Assembly: GCA_015501595.1 (NCBI GenBank) | Contig: JADNRX010000200.1 | Span: 39,421-103,420, forward strand | Length of the DNA: 64,000 bases | DNA from: Hymenopellis radicata | Taxonomy: Eukaryota; Basidiomycota; Agaricomycetes; Agaricales; Physalacriaceae | Direction of reading: 5' to 3' | Shown: one piece after another, positions 46,147 through 54,487 of the stretch | Layout of the letters: the number at the start of each line of letters is the position of its first letter | Numbering within the stretch: the first letter of the stretch is position 1 | Notes under the pieces: model-generated | Databases searched by the model: none | Seen by the model: the letters and a program-made list of their open reading frames with translations, nothing else | What the model was told of the DNA's origin: nothing | Translations under genes and position numbers: made by a program

Positions 46147-46214
46147 ATGTATTGATACAAGGTTTTAGCTATGACAATTTATTTGTGTACATAAAATATG
46201 AGAATCTGATAGGT

Positions 46215-46868
46215 TCAAACATGAAAAGGTGTTTTAGCCGGGTGTTGGCATAATCCCCGCACCAGAGCGAGACCAAGGCACGGGCGGCGGAGCGCGTGCG
46301 CCACGGATGATCGGAAGTCCTCGACATCATATGTATGTAAATGTCCTTCGAATATGGGATCAGTATAGAACTCGAGAAGAACGAGCGGAAAACTGGACGA
46401 ACAGAGTACATGATGCCACACTGGTCGAAGTGACTGCGAGAAGACCAACAAACAGTGTTCTGCTTGAATAGGAGTAAGCGACAGTGCCCTCAGGAGAGCC
46501 AAAGACACACTGTTGAAAAATACGGCACCCCAACCAAAGGTCCGTCGAAGGAAGCCGATGCAAGTATTGCAAGAAAAGGCGAACAGTGAGATGCCTAGAA
46601 GTAAGCGGATACCCTCGCGCAGGTGAGGAGAGGTGCGGTACAGAGAATCAGGCCAGCCCGAGCATCCAATCCCGCCCCAGCGCGCAATGTCCCGCCTGAG
46701 AAGTCGGACCTCCGTTGACGAGGGCGCAGTGAACCTAAAGACATGAGAGTCAGTGTGGGACCTAGGAGAGGTGACGAGACTCACCTTATGAAGAATCAGG
46801 CCTCCCCGACCACCAGATCCCGCCCCAGCGCTACCCGCCCCGCCCCTCCAAAACCAACATGCAGCCAC
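46215..46868 (-). CDS. Hypothetical frame over tandem repeats, 217 codons
   Basis: An open minus-strand frame starting within the 150-bp tandem repeats and reading on into unique sequence. It is rich in Gly/Trp/Leu with hydrophobic stretches (LLLGISLFAFSC). GT-type donor-like sites recur at the ends of repeat units on this strand (ATAAGGTGAGT, GTCAGGTAGGT), so a multi-exon gene with duplicated exons is possible. No family is recognised. Confidence 0.25.
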   Translation of the reverse strand: MAACWFWRGGAGSAGAGSGGRGGLILHKVSLVTSPRSHTDSHVFRFTAPSSTEVRLLRRDIARWGGIGCSGWPDSLYRTSPHLREGIRLLLGISLFAFSCNTCIGFLRRTFGWGAVFFNSVSLALLRALSLTPIQAEHCLLVFSQSLRPVWHHVLCSSSFPLVLLEFYTDPIFEGHLHTYDVEDFRSSVAHALRRPCLGLALVRGLCQHPAKTPFHV

Positions 46869-47170
46869 GGGCGACGCAGCGGAGCTAGCGCCCTAAGTCT
46901 TCGCGTGGGCCCTCGGACAGAGTAAAAGACGTACTGTCCAAAAAATCAGGCCGATCCACGTACTAGAACCTGCCCCAGCGCTACCCGCCCCGCCCCACCA
47001 AAACCAACATGACACCACGAGCGATGCAGAAGAGCAACAGTCCCGAAATGTCGCAGATGCCCTCTCTTGAATGTAGAGAGGGCATGTCCAGAAAATCAGG
47101 CCACCCCGAGCACTCGATCCCGACCCAGCGCATGCTGCCCGCCACCCCAAATCCAACATGCCCCCACGCC
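46640..47170. repeat. Tandem repeat, about 150-bp period, four units
   Basis: Markers AATCAGGCC...GATCCCGCCCCAGCGC start at 46646, 46794, 46944 and 47094 (spacings 148, 150 and 150). Units share CCCGCCCC.CCAAAACCAACATG and a CCTCTC/AGAGGG segment. Units are well diverged, so the array is old. A period near 150 bp equals both 50 codons and a nucleosome-scale length. Confidence 0.75.
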
Positions 47171-47734
47171 CGCGTAAATCGACGGTTCACTACAGAAATT
47201 GGTCAGTCTCGATAGAGTAATGAAAAGACCTACCTGACAAAAATTGAGATGATTCTGGCCTGACGTCCCGCCCAGTGCGCTATTGCGGGCGTATCATCCC
47301 AAAAAGGAAGGAGGACGCGCGTCGCATACGAAACGTAAACCAACGGCTACGCACAGTGTCCGAACTCGAAAAGGAGAGGGAACGAAGAAGGAAGAATGGT
47401 TAGCGGGGTAGACCGTGGGTGGCGAGGGTAAGAGGCGGGAAAGGTGGGTACAGCCCAATACGGATAGCTGCACCCGCACTAGCGCCGCCACGGAATCTCC
47501 CGCAAACCGGCATCGACGGCAGGACCAACGCTTACGGCAACCCCGGCAAGCCATGTTGAGCCGCTGGGCAGAGTCCCTAATGCATTATAGGGCTTTGGAG
47601 GGGGGTTTTAGCTTAGAAGGATTAATGTAATAGGATGCCCTTTAGTTAGAGGGTCTAATGCATTAATGGTACAGCATAGGGTGAAAGGTTTGTCTATAAT
47701 TTTATCAGTCGTGTAATCCACATCTGATTGAGGG
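47171..47734. other. No gene recognised
   Basis: GC-rich with only short or minus-strand frames (47294-47554) lacking motifs. It probably separates the repeat array from a 5'-truncated KDZ copy. Confidence 0.35.
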
Positions 47735-50131
47735 TGTTTAGGTTCTGCAACATGGACTACACCATTTGTTCGGCACTTCAAGATAGTCACGACCTCACTG
47801 ACGTCCTCTTTTCCTACGACATAGCCTGCCAATGGATCAAGCATTTCCTCGAACGCATGTCTGGCGTCCCAGAACACCTTCACTTACCAGAGGACATGGA
47901 GCTGAATGCTGCGATTTCGAAGGGTCTTTTTTTTTTTTTTTTTTTAATTCCAATTTTATACTCTCTCGTACAGCAGTACATGTCGGAGTCTCTCTATGTA
48001 TGTGCGTATGTCCATGATGTGATAAATGCGACCTGCTCTGTTCCTATTTCTGCTCGAGTGCCCCGAGGGGCGCTCAGGATGGTCGGGTTGCGACGATCCT
48101 GTTTCGCGTGTGAATGTGTCGCGAGGTTCTCTCGGTGATGTCGCGTTTGTGTGTGTGTGGGATTGGTGGGGGATCAGAACATGGCGTTCTGGAAAGGATC
48201 TCGTGTGGCAGCATGTGGGCGCGGCGGTAATCGCGGTTGTTGTACCGGTGCGAAGTCTGTGGTGAAGCGCATGGTGTCAGCCACGAATTGGATCAGGTGG
48301 GGAACATTCTTGGGTTCCGTGAGGAGGTGCGACAGCTTAAGCTCGTTCACTTTGGGTTTGACGCGTTGTTTTCGAAGGGTCATTGTCTCGGGCATCAATT
48401 ATCTTGTCAGATTCAGTGGGCGATGGGGATTCAGTCGGGAGTGGGACGTACGGATGGAGAGGCTATTGAGCGCTTGTGGGCATTTGTTCGGATGTGCGCA
48501 AGCAGTATCAAAGAAATGGGGCCAGGCTCTTGAGCTGATACGCTTGACGACCAGTTTGGTTTCCATAACTGGTGTAAGCTGATTGGGATCGGTACGATCC
48601 TCTTGCTTGGACATTTCTATGTATTAATGCTGTGGTAGGCCTTTGTTTCCTGAGGCGTAGTTTCAAAGCACGAGCAGAGGAACTCAAACAAACCGCGTTA
48701 CATGCTGATTTCACGGCGCATTTACCGCCTGATGTGGTGAAGCGTTGGACGGAGTGGGTTGAGGCCTGGGAGAAGGATAAGGACAATCACCCGAATCCTT
48801 ATGCCCCAGACGATTCAAAACGTAGGTTGCGGTACCTCATCATCGTGGGCGTGTAACTGACGAAACATCGAAGGGGATACAGAGGAAAAAGCGCGTTATC
48901 GCGTACAAGAGCAGGAGCAGCAGGATTATGCCACTGGCGAGATACCGCTGCACGACACATCTCCTTGTGGTGTCTTAACGAACGGATTTCTGATCGAGGA
49001 GCACCAGTAAGCCGGCTTAACCTCCAGAAGAATTATTTGTATTGATGGTGTTAATAGAGCTAAACTGAGATGCCTAACCGATGGTGATGGTACCCTCACA
49101 CAAGCCCAGGCCAGTGACATCCAGAAGAAGCGGGTCGCTTTAGAGAAGCGTATTCGCAACTTCCGTACTGTTCAGTTGGTCTATATGCCGGGTGTTCGTA
49201 CTCAACTACAACGAGAGAGTGTTGCACGTACAACTGCTGTGGAGGTCGAGGACCAGAAGCTCTGGCTACCGTCAGACTTTTCTTCAGAAAAGAGGTCGAC
49301 AGTTTGTTTGGGAGACATTGCGGCGAAAGAGGTAGAGATTCGGAAAGAACAATGCTACAATGCCTTGCAGGCTATGCGCGACTGTGAGCGCACGTTGAGG
49401 ACTCTTGTGTCGTATCGGAGGGACGAGACGGATGGATAGGGTGTGAGAACTCGTGCTCAGAGAAGCATTGATGTAATCGAGGCACGCCGAAACTACAACG
49501 CTGATAGGTATCGACGTTGTCGCCGCGCGTTGGAACGTTTGGATCCCGATGGTTCGTGGAAGATAGAGCTGAGGCCTCTCAAGGAGGCAGACATTACGAA
49601 CATGGCGGGCGGAAGTTTTGACATTGATGTGCTTTTGCCTATCGGTCAAGGTGAAACCGAGCTTTCGTGGGTTTGGGCGACTGAGACCGGTTAAGGTGAC
49701 GATGTCGTTGAAAGTGAGTATCTTGACCTCCTTGTCTGAATTCTAATGCTCACGCAATGATTCAGGTTGCCGAGTGGAGTGGCTGAAGAGCAGGGCTCGT
49801 TCATTGCGTTGGTTGGAGGAATCCAAGTTTCTGGCTGAGGAAATGTGACGTACACCGATCACTCTTGAAGTGAAGGCATCATGGTGGGACGCGCGCCGCG
49901 AAAGCGAGGACGAAAGTCTGGGATCCGACATTAAGGAAGGCATTCGTGCATATGCGTCACAGCAGGCCGCTATGTGCCGTAAGCTGGCGTTATCGTTCAA
50001 GGCCGTATGGGATGTGGAAGGCATTGATATTCCAGAAGGGGCCGATGAATGGGAGGAGATCGATGACCCGGAGGAGGGAGGTGAGAGTGAGGATGAGACA
50101 TTGGTTGATGATGAGTACAGTACCCTCAGTA
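47735..50131 (+). pseudogene. KDZ transposase, copy 2, 5'-truncated and interrupted
   Basis: It begins abruptly in the core (CNMDYTICSALQ, FSYDIACQWIKHFLERM), is interrupted at 47927-48369, and resumes with HCLGHQLSCQIQW, GVGRTDGEAIERLW and IKEMGPGS, then a DTLDDQFGFHNW block. The C-terminal helical region extends through 48632-48850, 49055-49437, 49443-49694 and 49870-50131 to an acidic tail. Stops after ETDG (49437), after TETG (49692) and in EEM-stop-RT (49846) break the frame; small introns with GT-AG ends separate some blocks. The N-terminal cysteine cluster is absent. It is clearly related to but diverged from copy 1, so it is not a recent duplicate. Confidence 0.8.
47927..48369 (-). 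mobile_element. Retro-insertion (5'-truncated non-LTR element or processed copy)
   Basis: 443 bp starting with 19 T (a poly(A) tail on the minus strand), flanked by a perfect 12-bp direct repeat TTTCGAAGGGTC (47915-47926 and 48370-48381). It splits the KDZ frame exactly between AISKG and HCLGHQ. On the minus strand an open frame enters from the insertion point (KPKVNELKLSHLLTEP, then QFVADTMRF) and stops at 48174, followed by a 3' non-coding part and the tail. Target duplication plus tail shows target-primed reverse transcription. The C-terminal peptide has the look of the end of a Tad/L1-type reverse transcriptase protein, but that is a guess; it could be a host mRNA copy. Confidence 0.8.
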
Positions 50132-50246
50132 TTAATAAATTTCTACTCTATATGATCATTATTATTAGTAGACTGCTATCCGGTGTGTGGAGAATTACAG
50201 TATTTTTTATTCTACAACATTCAAAATATGAGGTTGGTGAGGCCTT

Positions 50247-50500
50247 GAGGCATGTAGCTTCTGCATAGGCAAGCATGTGTAGTCAAGCGGTTATGAGTGT
50301 CAGCCAAATTGCTCGCAGGTTTTTGGCAGTCAGCGGTTCAATTACTACTTAGGCTTTTACTGAAGGAAGGGACTAGAGGCATGTAGCCTACCAGCCTACA
50401 AGCTCATGTGGCCTAGCGGTCTCTGGGCTGAATGGACAGCCATGGTAAGGTATTTTTCAAGGTGGTCGCTTGTTCAATTCTTACTTGTGTCCTTTTTTCA
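50247..50500 (+). repeat. Two tandem tRNA-like (SINE-like) units, 128-bp period
   Basis: Each unit begins GAGGCATGTAGCYT (50248 and 50376). It then has an A-box-like TAGTCAAGCGGT or TGGCCTAGCGGT, and a B-box-like GGTTCAATTAC or TTGTTCAATTC about 50 bp later. Unit 2 ends in a T6 run (50492-50499) that could terminate RNA polymerase III. Box spacing and sequence resemble Ser/Leu-type tRNAs. No clean cloverleaf is apparent, so I call them tRNA-derived repeats and not tRNA genes. Confidence 0.4.
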
Positions 50501-50889
50501 GAAAGTCACCTCTTTGCCAAGTAGGTGTCAGTGGACAGCCTGTCCATGGATATCCTGTTAGGCAAACAATATTGTGTCCAGGGGCAGGCTATTAGGCAAA
50601 GGGGGAATTAAGGGGTGGAGCACCAGCATGCGCCCCGGAGCATATCCGAGGGCGTGGCGGCAGCGCAAAGCAAAACCGCACAGAAAGAGAACGAAGAACA
50701 GGGAGAACTGTGCACATGGGCATGGCGATGAAGACAAGGAGGCTTGATCGAAATGACGTACAGTGCACCGCCACTGGCAAATGCCGATCTCAGATGAAAA
50801 TCATTGACTTCTCGGATCTTACAGAATCATCACCGAGTCCCCATGTCAGACTTCGGTAATACTTCCGTAGGGGGCTCTGTAAGATGGAA
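50501..50889. other. Intergenic with a family C fragment
   Basis: 50618-50700 (CATGCGCCCCGGAGCATATC ... CAAAACCGCACAGAAAGAG) aligns in the same orientation with 51683-51760 inside the neighbouring chimeric element, so it is a detached piece of the family C left half. Nothing else is recognised. Confidence 0.5.
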
Positions 50890-50891
50890 TA

Positions 50892-52181
50892 GAGTTTAAA
50901 GGTCTGGTTGGTAGGACCGGGTAGGACCGGCGGACCCAACCGGACTGCAACCGATTTTGAACCGGTTAGCAAGCAACCGGTTGTCGGTTTCAACCGGTTG
51001 CGGTTGCCGGTTCGAACATTTTGCTAATTTTTACAGGACCGGTATAGACCGGTTGAGACTGGTTGCAACCGGTTATTGTAGATATATATTTGTGATGAAT
51101 TTAGCAATTTTTTCTGGGTCAAACGGGCCCTTGCATGGGCCAAACGAGCCGTCCGCAAGTATTTCCTCCAGATCCGGCGACTCGGGCCGAGATCCGAGGT
51201 GACGCATAAGCATCCGATCGGTGCATCTCTTATGCTTCTTACCTTCACTCTCACCACCACTCGTCGCCCGACTTCAAGTCGGCGACGATGGCAGCGTCAC
51301 CCGACTTCAAGTCGGTGATTTCAGCGCCTGTGCTCAACTTTAAGTCGGCACATCAATGGAGTAGGAGACGACTTTGCGTCGTCTCCACGGCAACAACAGC
51401 AGGATGCGTAAGCCCCGCAAACGGGCAGCAAACGACAACTACGGGAGGAACGAGTCGTGACGCCACCTGCCGCGCCGTGGAATACGCCTGTCGGACGGTA
51501 CCCAGCAGTGAGGCGGCTTCTCGATTCACGCCTTACACAGAACACTGAGTCCAAGGGCAGCAGCAATAAGCATTGTTGTCCAAGCACCTGCACCCGCTGT
51601 GCACCAGTACGGCGGCCTCATCCTGAGGGCTTACGCATCGGAGAGAGTCATCGGATTGGTGTCGTCATTAAAGACGAACACCAGAATGCGCTCTGGAATA
51701 TATCCAAAGGTGCAGCGGCTGGCGTGAAGCCAAACCGCACAGAGAAAGCAATTCGGCAGAGAGAGAAGATATCAGAAAAGCCCTAGAAAATTTTCTGGGA
51801 CCAACGAGCACGACACAAATATTGTGCTGTGGTGGTAAGATAGGAAGCAGTCAGATCTAAGCGGATCGATCGTTATCTGGCAAGTGCCGAAACCTTCGGC
51901 CATCTTAGCGATCACCAAAATTCTTCAGCAACATTGTTTTTAAACGACATTGAGATCATTTGACCTCAAATGAATTTGGATAAATTATGTATAACATATA
52001 TCTACCAATGTACAAGTACTAAATAAGTACTTATAGCAAGTACTTGCCTTGCCGAGCTCGTACTTGCCAGCCGCGGCACCACTCGTAGGAAACAAGTCCT
52101 TGCCATTCAGGTGCTGAGTACAGCACCACCCATCAAATTACTTGTCGGTATCCACAAGTATTTGCCACTCGTGCCGATCTC
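50892..52181. mobile_element. Chimeric TIR element: family B left half joined to inverted family C left half
   Basis: TA lies outside both ends (50890-50891 and 52182-52183), but the ends do not match. The left end is GAGTTTAAAGGTCTGGTTGG (family B) with ACCGGTTGC tracts and the 5' core (51173-51222). The right end is CACTCGTGCCGATCTC (family C) with CAAGTACTTG tracts, and from about 51600 rightward it is the reverse complement of the family C left half (39934-40480). The CGACTTCAAGTCGG words typical of family B lie between. It is either a recombinant that still moved as a unit or two nested truncated elements. Confidence 0.7.
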
Positions 52182-52183
52182 TA

Positions 52184-52400
52184 GTCTTTCTGCCTCAGCA
52201 GTCGGCGCCTCCTTGATAAGCAACTTCTCCGCCTCTGCAACCATCTCCGGATCAAGCTTTCCACACATCTCTACAGCATGTCTCAGCACACGGTTGCACG
52301 ACCTTATCTTATGTCATTTCCGACACCCTGGTGCTATACAACGCCATCCATTCTTCTCTGGCTTGCCGCGCTTATGAGACCAGACCGTAAACTTAACCAT
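52184..52400 (-). pseudogene. Zinc-finger exon, probably hAT-type transposase N-terminus
   Basis: From ATG at 52400 (MVKFTVWSHKRGKPEKNGW) the minus frame has C-x4-C (CIAPGC), a TGA, then H...NRVLRHAVEMC, matching the layout of BED-like fingers at the start of fungal hAT transposases. It runs into the TA where the chimeric element begins (52182-52183), which therefore interrupts it. The TGA replaces the codon after CRK and could derive from CGA. The rest of the transposase is not seen beyond the element. Confidence 0.45.
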
Positions 52401-52717
52401 AACAGGATTTAATAATCGCCTGCCTCTAACTTGTGGCTGTACGATGTTGATAAAGTCATAAGGAGTGTCCACTGGTATGCTGTCGATGTCGTGCTTTCGC
52501 TTTTTTTAGCCACGTTTAGTTTAGACTTTTTTGTATTCCTGACGCCTCTTTCCTTCAGCAGGAGGCTGTCCATGAAGCGGTTAAGTGCATTCCTAGTTGT
52601 TCCAATATCATCTGACAGCGCAATCTGCTTTCTCTTAGCTTTCGTCTTGACTGATCTATAAGGTGTGAATTATGTATATGCAATTTGGTCTAGAGTAAGA
52701 TATAAAAAATATCAGTT
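52401..52717 (-). other. Possible coding remnant
   Basis: The minus strand has a hydrophilic open stretch (KRKQIALSDDIGTTRNAL, then DSLLLKERG) without recognisable domain. It lies downstream of the frame at 52718-53066 on the same strand and may belong to the same decayed gene. Confidence 0.25.
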
Positions 52718-53066
52718 TTAAATTTTTCTATAAATTGTAACACTGTATTGGGCTCCTCTCAATGTTGATAAATCTCTATTTTCTGTCAAAGTTCCATCTC
52801 GAACTGCCATAGCATTGAGAATACCATCATATATGCAAATAAATCTATTTGAATTAATATAATGAGTAATGAAGTAACCTATATCTTCTGATGTTCTTGG
52901 TTCAATAAAATAAATTATTCCTTTTAATCTATAACGTAAATTAGCAACATGAGTTTCGGCAGTTACCTCATATTCAAAATTCAGATTAGGAGAGTTTTCT
53001 ATCTCAAATACAAGGAGCTCAATAGTTTCATTTAATGTAATGACAGAAGTTTTATCTTCACGACTA
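52718..53066 (-). pseudogene. C-terminal part of a ubiquitin-protease-like (USP) domain
   Basis: The minus frame reads ITLNETIELLVFEI, then NLRYRLKGIIYFIEP, ITHYINSNRFICIYDGILN, and GAQYSVTIYRKI at the end. This resembles the C-terminal half of USP-type cysteine proteases found in some fungal transposon proteins (hydrophobic strand, YxLxGIIY, then the His-box with YDG). At the expected catalytic His position a Tyr seems to stand (GYFITHY). The N-terminal part with the Cys box is missing, cut at 53067 by the family D element. AT-rich codons suggest decay. The assignment rests on pattern alone. Confidence 0.4.
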
Positions 53067-53385
53067 GTCACGTCCACGAGTGTCGGGTATTTGCGGGTAC
53101 TCGTGGGTGCACCCGCACTCAGCACTTAAGTGCTGAGTGTTTACCCAACATGGGTGGGGTGTCACCGCGGGTGTCCACCCGAGTGCGGGTGTCAGCCTCT
53201 GGGCCACGAGTACCCGCCGGCAGACACCCAGGTGGACACTCATATTTTTTTCGCATTTTTCCAGATTTTATTTCAATTTTTTACAGATGAAGAATAAGGA
53301 GAAACACTGCGCGCGAGGATTTCTCGCAATCCGGCAAATCGGGCCGAGAGCCGAAAGGCCGCATAAGCGTGCGATTAGGTGTTTT
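53067..53385 (+). mobile_element. TIR element, family D, left half only
   Basis: TA (53065-53066), end GTCACGTCCACGAGTGTCGG, then GGGTATTTGCGGGTACTCG tracts, GGGTGTCACCGCGGGTG, an AT spacer with TTTCCAGATTTTATTTC, and the 5' core (CAATCCGGCAAATCGGGCCG to GCATAAGCGTGCGATTAGG) at 53320-53376. It is the GC-rich, less mutated counterpart of 2719-3020. An ATG at 53287 opens a short frame through the core (AIRQIGPRAERPHKRAIR). The rest of the element is missing. Confidence 0.75.
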
Positions 53386-53758
53386 GTGCACATGAGTCCG
53401 GCCGTGCGCAAGACAATGTATCAGTACGCGTGGGATCCACTAATCACGTGTGGAGGAGGCAAGTTAGAGAGGAATCAGAGAGTAAGAGAGAAAAAGGGAT
53501 CTAATTGTGGGGGTGCCAAAACTAGCTACCAAGAGGATACTTACATAGCTAAATACTTGAATGAAAAGGAGTCCATAATCATATGTGAGTAGGAATGACT
53601 AGGAAAAAGGGGAAATGACTGGGAAAGGGGAAGGAGAAGAATAAGGGCTTCCAGGCACCCGAGACAAGGGTGCGGGGTGGATGTGATCAAAGGAGGGAGG
53701 AGGAACTAGGAACGAGGGGAACTCCTGGGCAATCCCAGATTAAAGGATTGTAACCGAT
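53386..53758. other. No gene recognised
   Basis: Purine-rich stretches (GGAAGGAGAAGAA and related) and short open frames only. Confidence 0.4.
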
Positions 53759-53760
53759 TA

Positions 53761-53895
53761 GAGCATGCCATGAGTCTAAACCCGGGTCCGGTGGGTCGAG
53801 TTTGCGCGAGTTTGCATATCTGAAGTCCGGACTTGCGACTTGTCTCAAACTTGCGAGTCGTGGGTCTAAAACTTGCGAGTTTGCGAGTTTTTGAC
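53761..53895. mobile_element. TIR-type terminus, family I, partial
   Basis: After TA (53759-53760) GAGCATGCCATGAGTCT begins, then tracts of AACTTGCGAGTTTGCGAG words. No opposite end or core is found; it is probably a truncated element. Confidence 0.4.
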
Positions 53896-54122
53896 GAGTT
53901 TTAAGCTATAACCCACTCATATCCCCTTCAACTGAGGTCAAACTAGTGCAAACATCATCTCTATAGCCTATTGCAACTCTGTTGAATCATATTCATATGT
54001 ATAACATAGGTTACTGTAGTATTTCAATCAATTCGTCAGGTCTTGTGACCTGTGACCGGGTCTGACGAAATTTTCATTTCATTAGATTACCATATATGGC
54101 AATAGCTGATGCGGCGGAGCTA

Positions 54123-54260
54123 GTGAATAGCGCGGGTACGGGTTACCCGGTCCGGGTTAATGCCGGGTATAGTAGTCGGGTCGGGTTCGGGTCAGCGGAC
54201 CGTCATCCGGCCCCTACCCGTTACCCGTTTGCCAACCCGATCCTCCTAAGTGCTTGGTGG
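54123..54260. mobile_element. TIR-type terminus, family F/H (GTGAATAGC), partial
   Basis: After TA (54121-54122) GTGAATAGCGCGGGT begins, the same terminus as 18384. Tracts of GGGTACGGGTTACCCG words follow to about 54245. No core and no second end are seen. Confidence 0.5.
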
Positions 54261-54487
54261 CGCTACTTCCACCACCTAAATTCACATTTGTCGACTTAGA
54301 AACACTCCAATACATTTAATCAAACCAATTTAAGAGAGTTTTTCAGTTTGACTGTTTGAGACTGACCCCGTTGCACTTCTACCCGATCCTGCTGACTGCT
54401 CAGTTGTGCTACTCCCGATTCTTAAGTCCAGACTCTGTCAAAGCGAAACATCCTACTGACTCCAATATTTGCAATTAGTTCTATTAA

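Noticed and set aside
50280..50355. A genuine tRNA gene
   Set aside because: A and B boxes are recognisable but the acceptor and anticodon stems do not pair convincingly.
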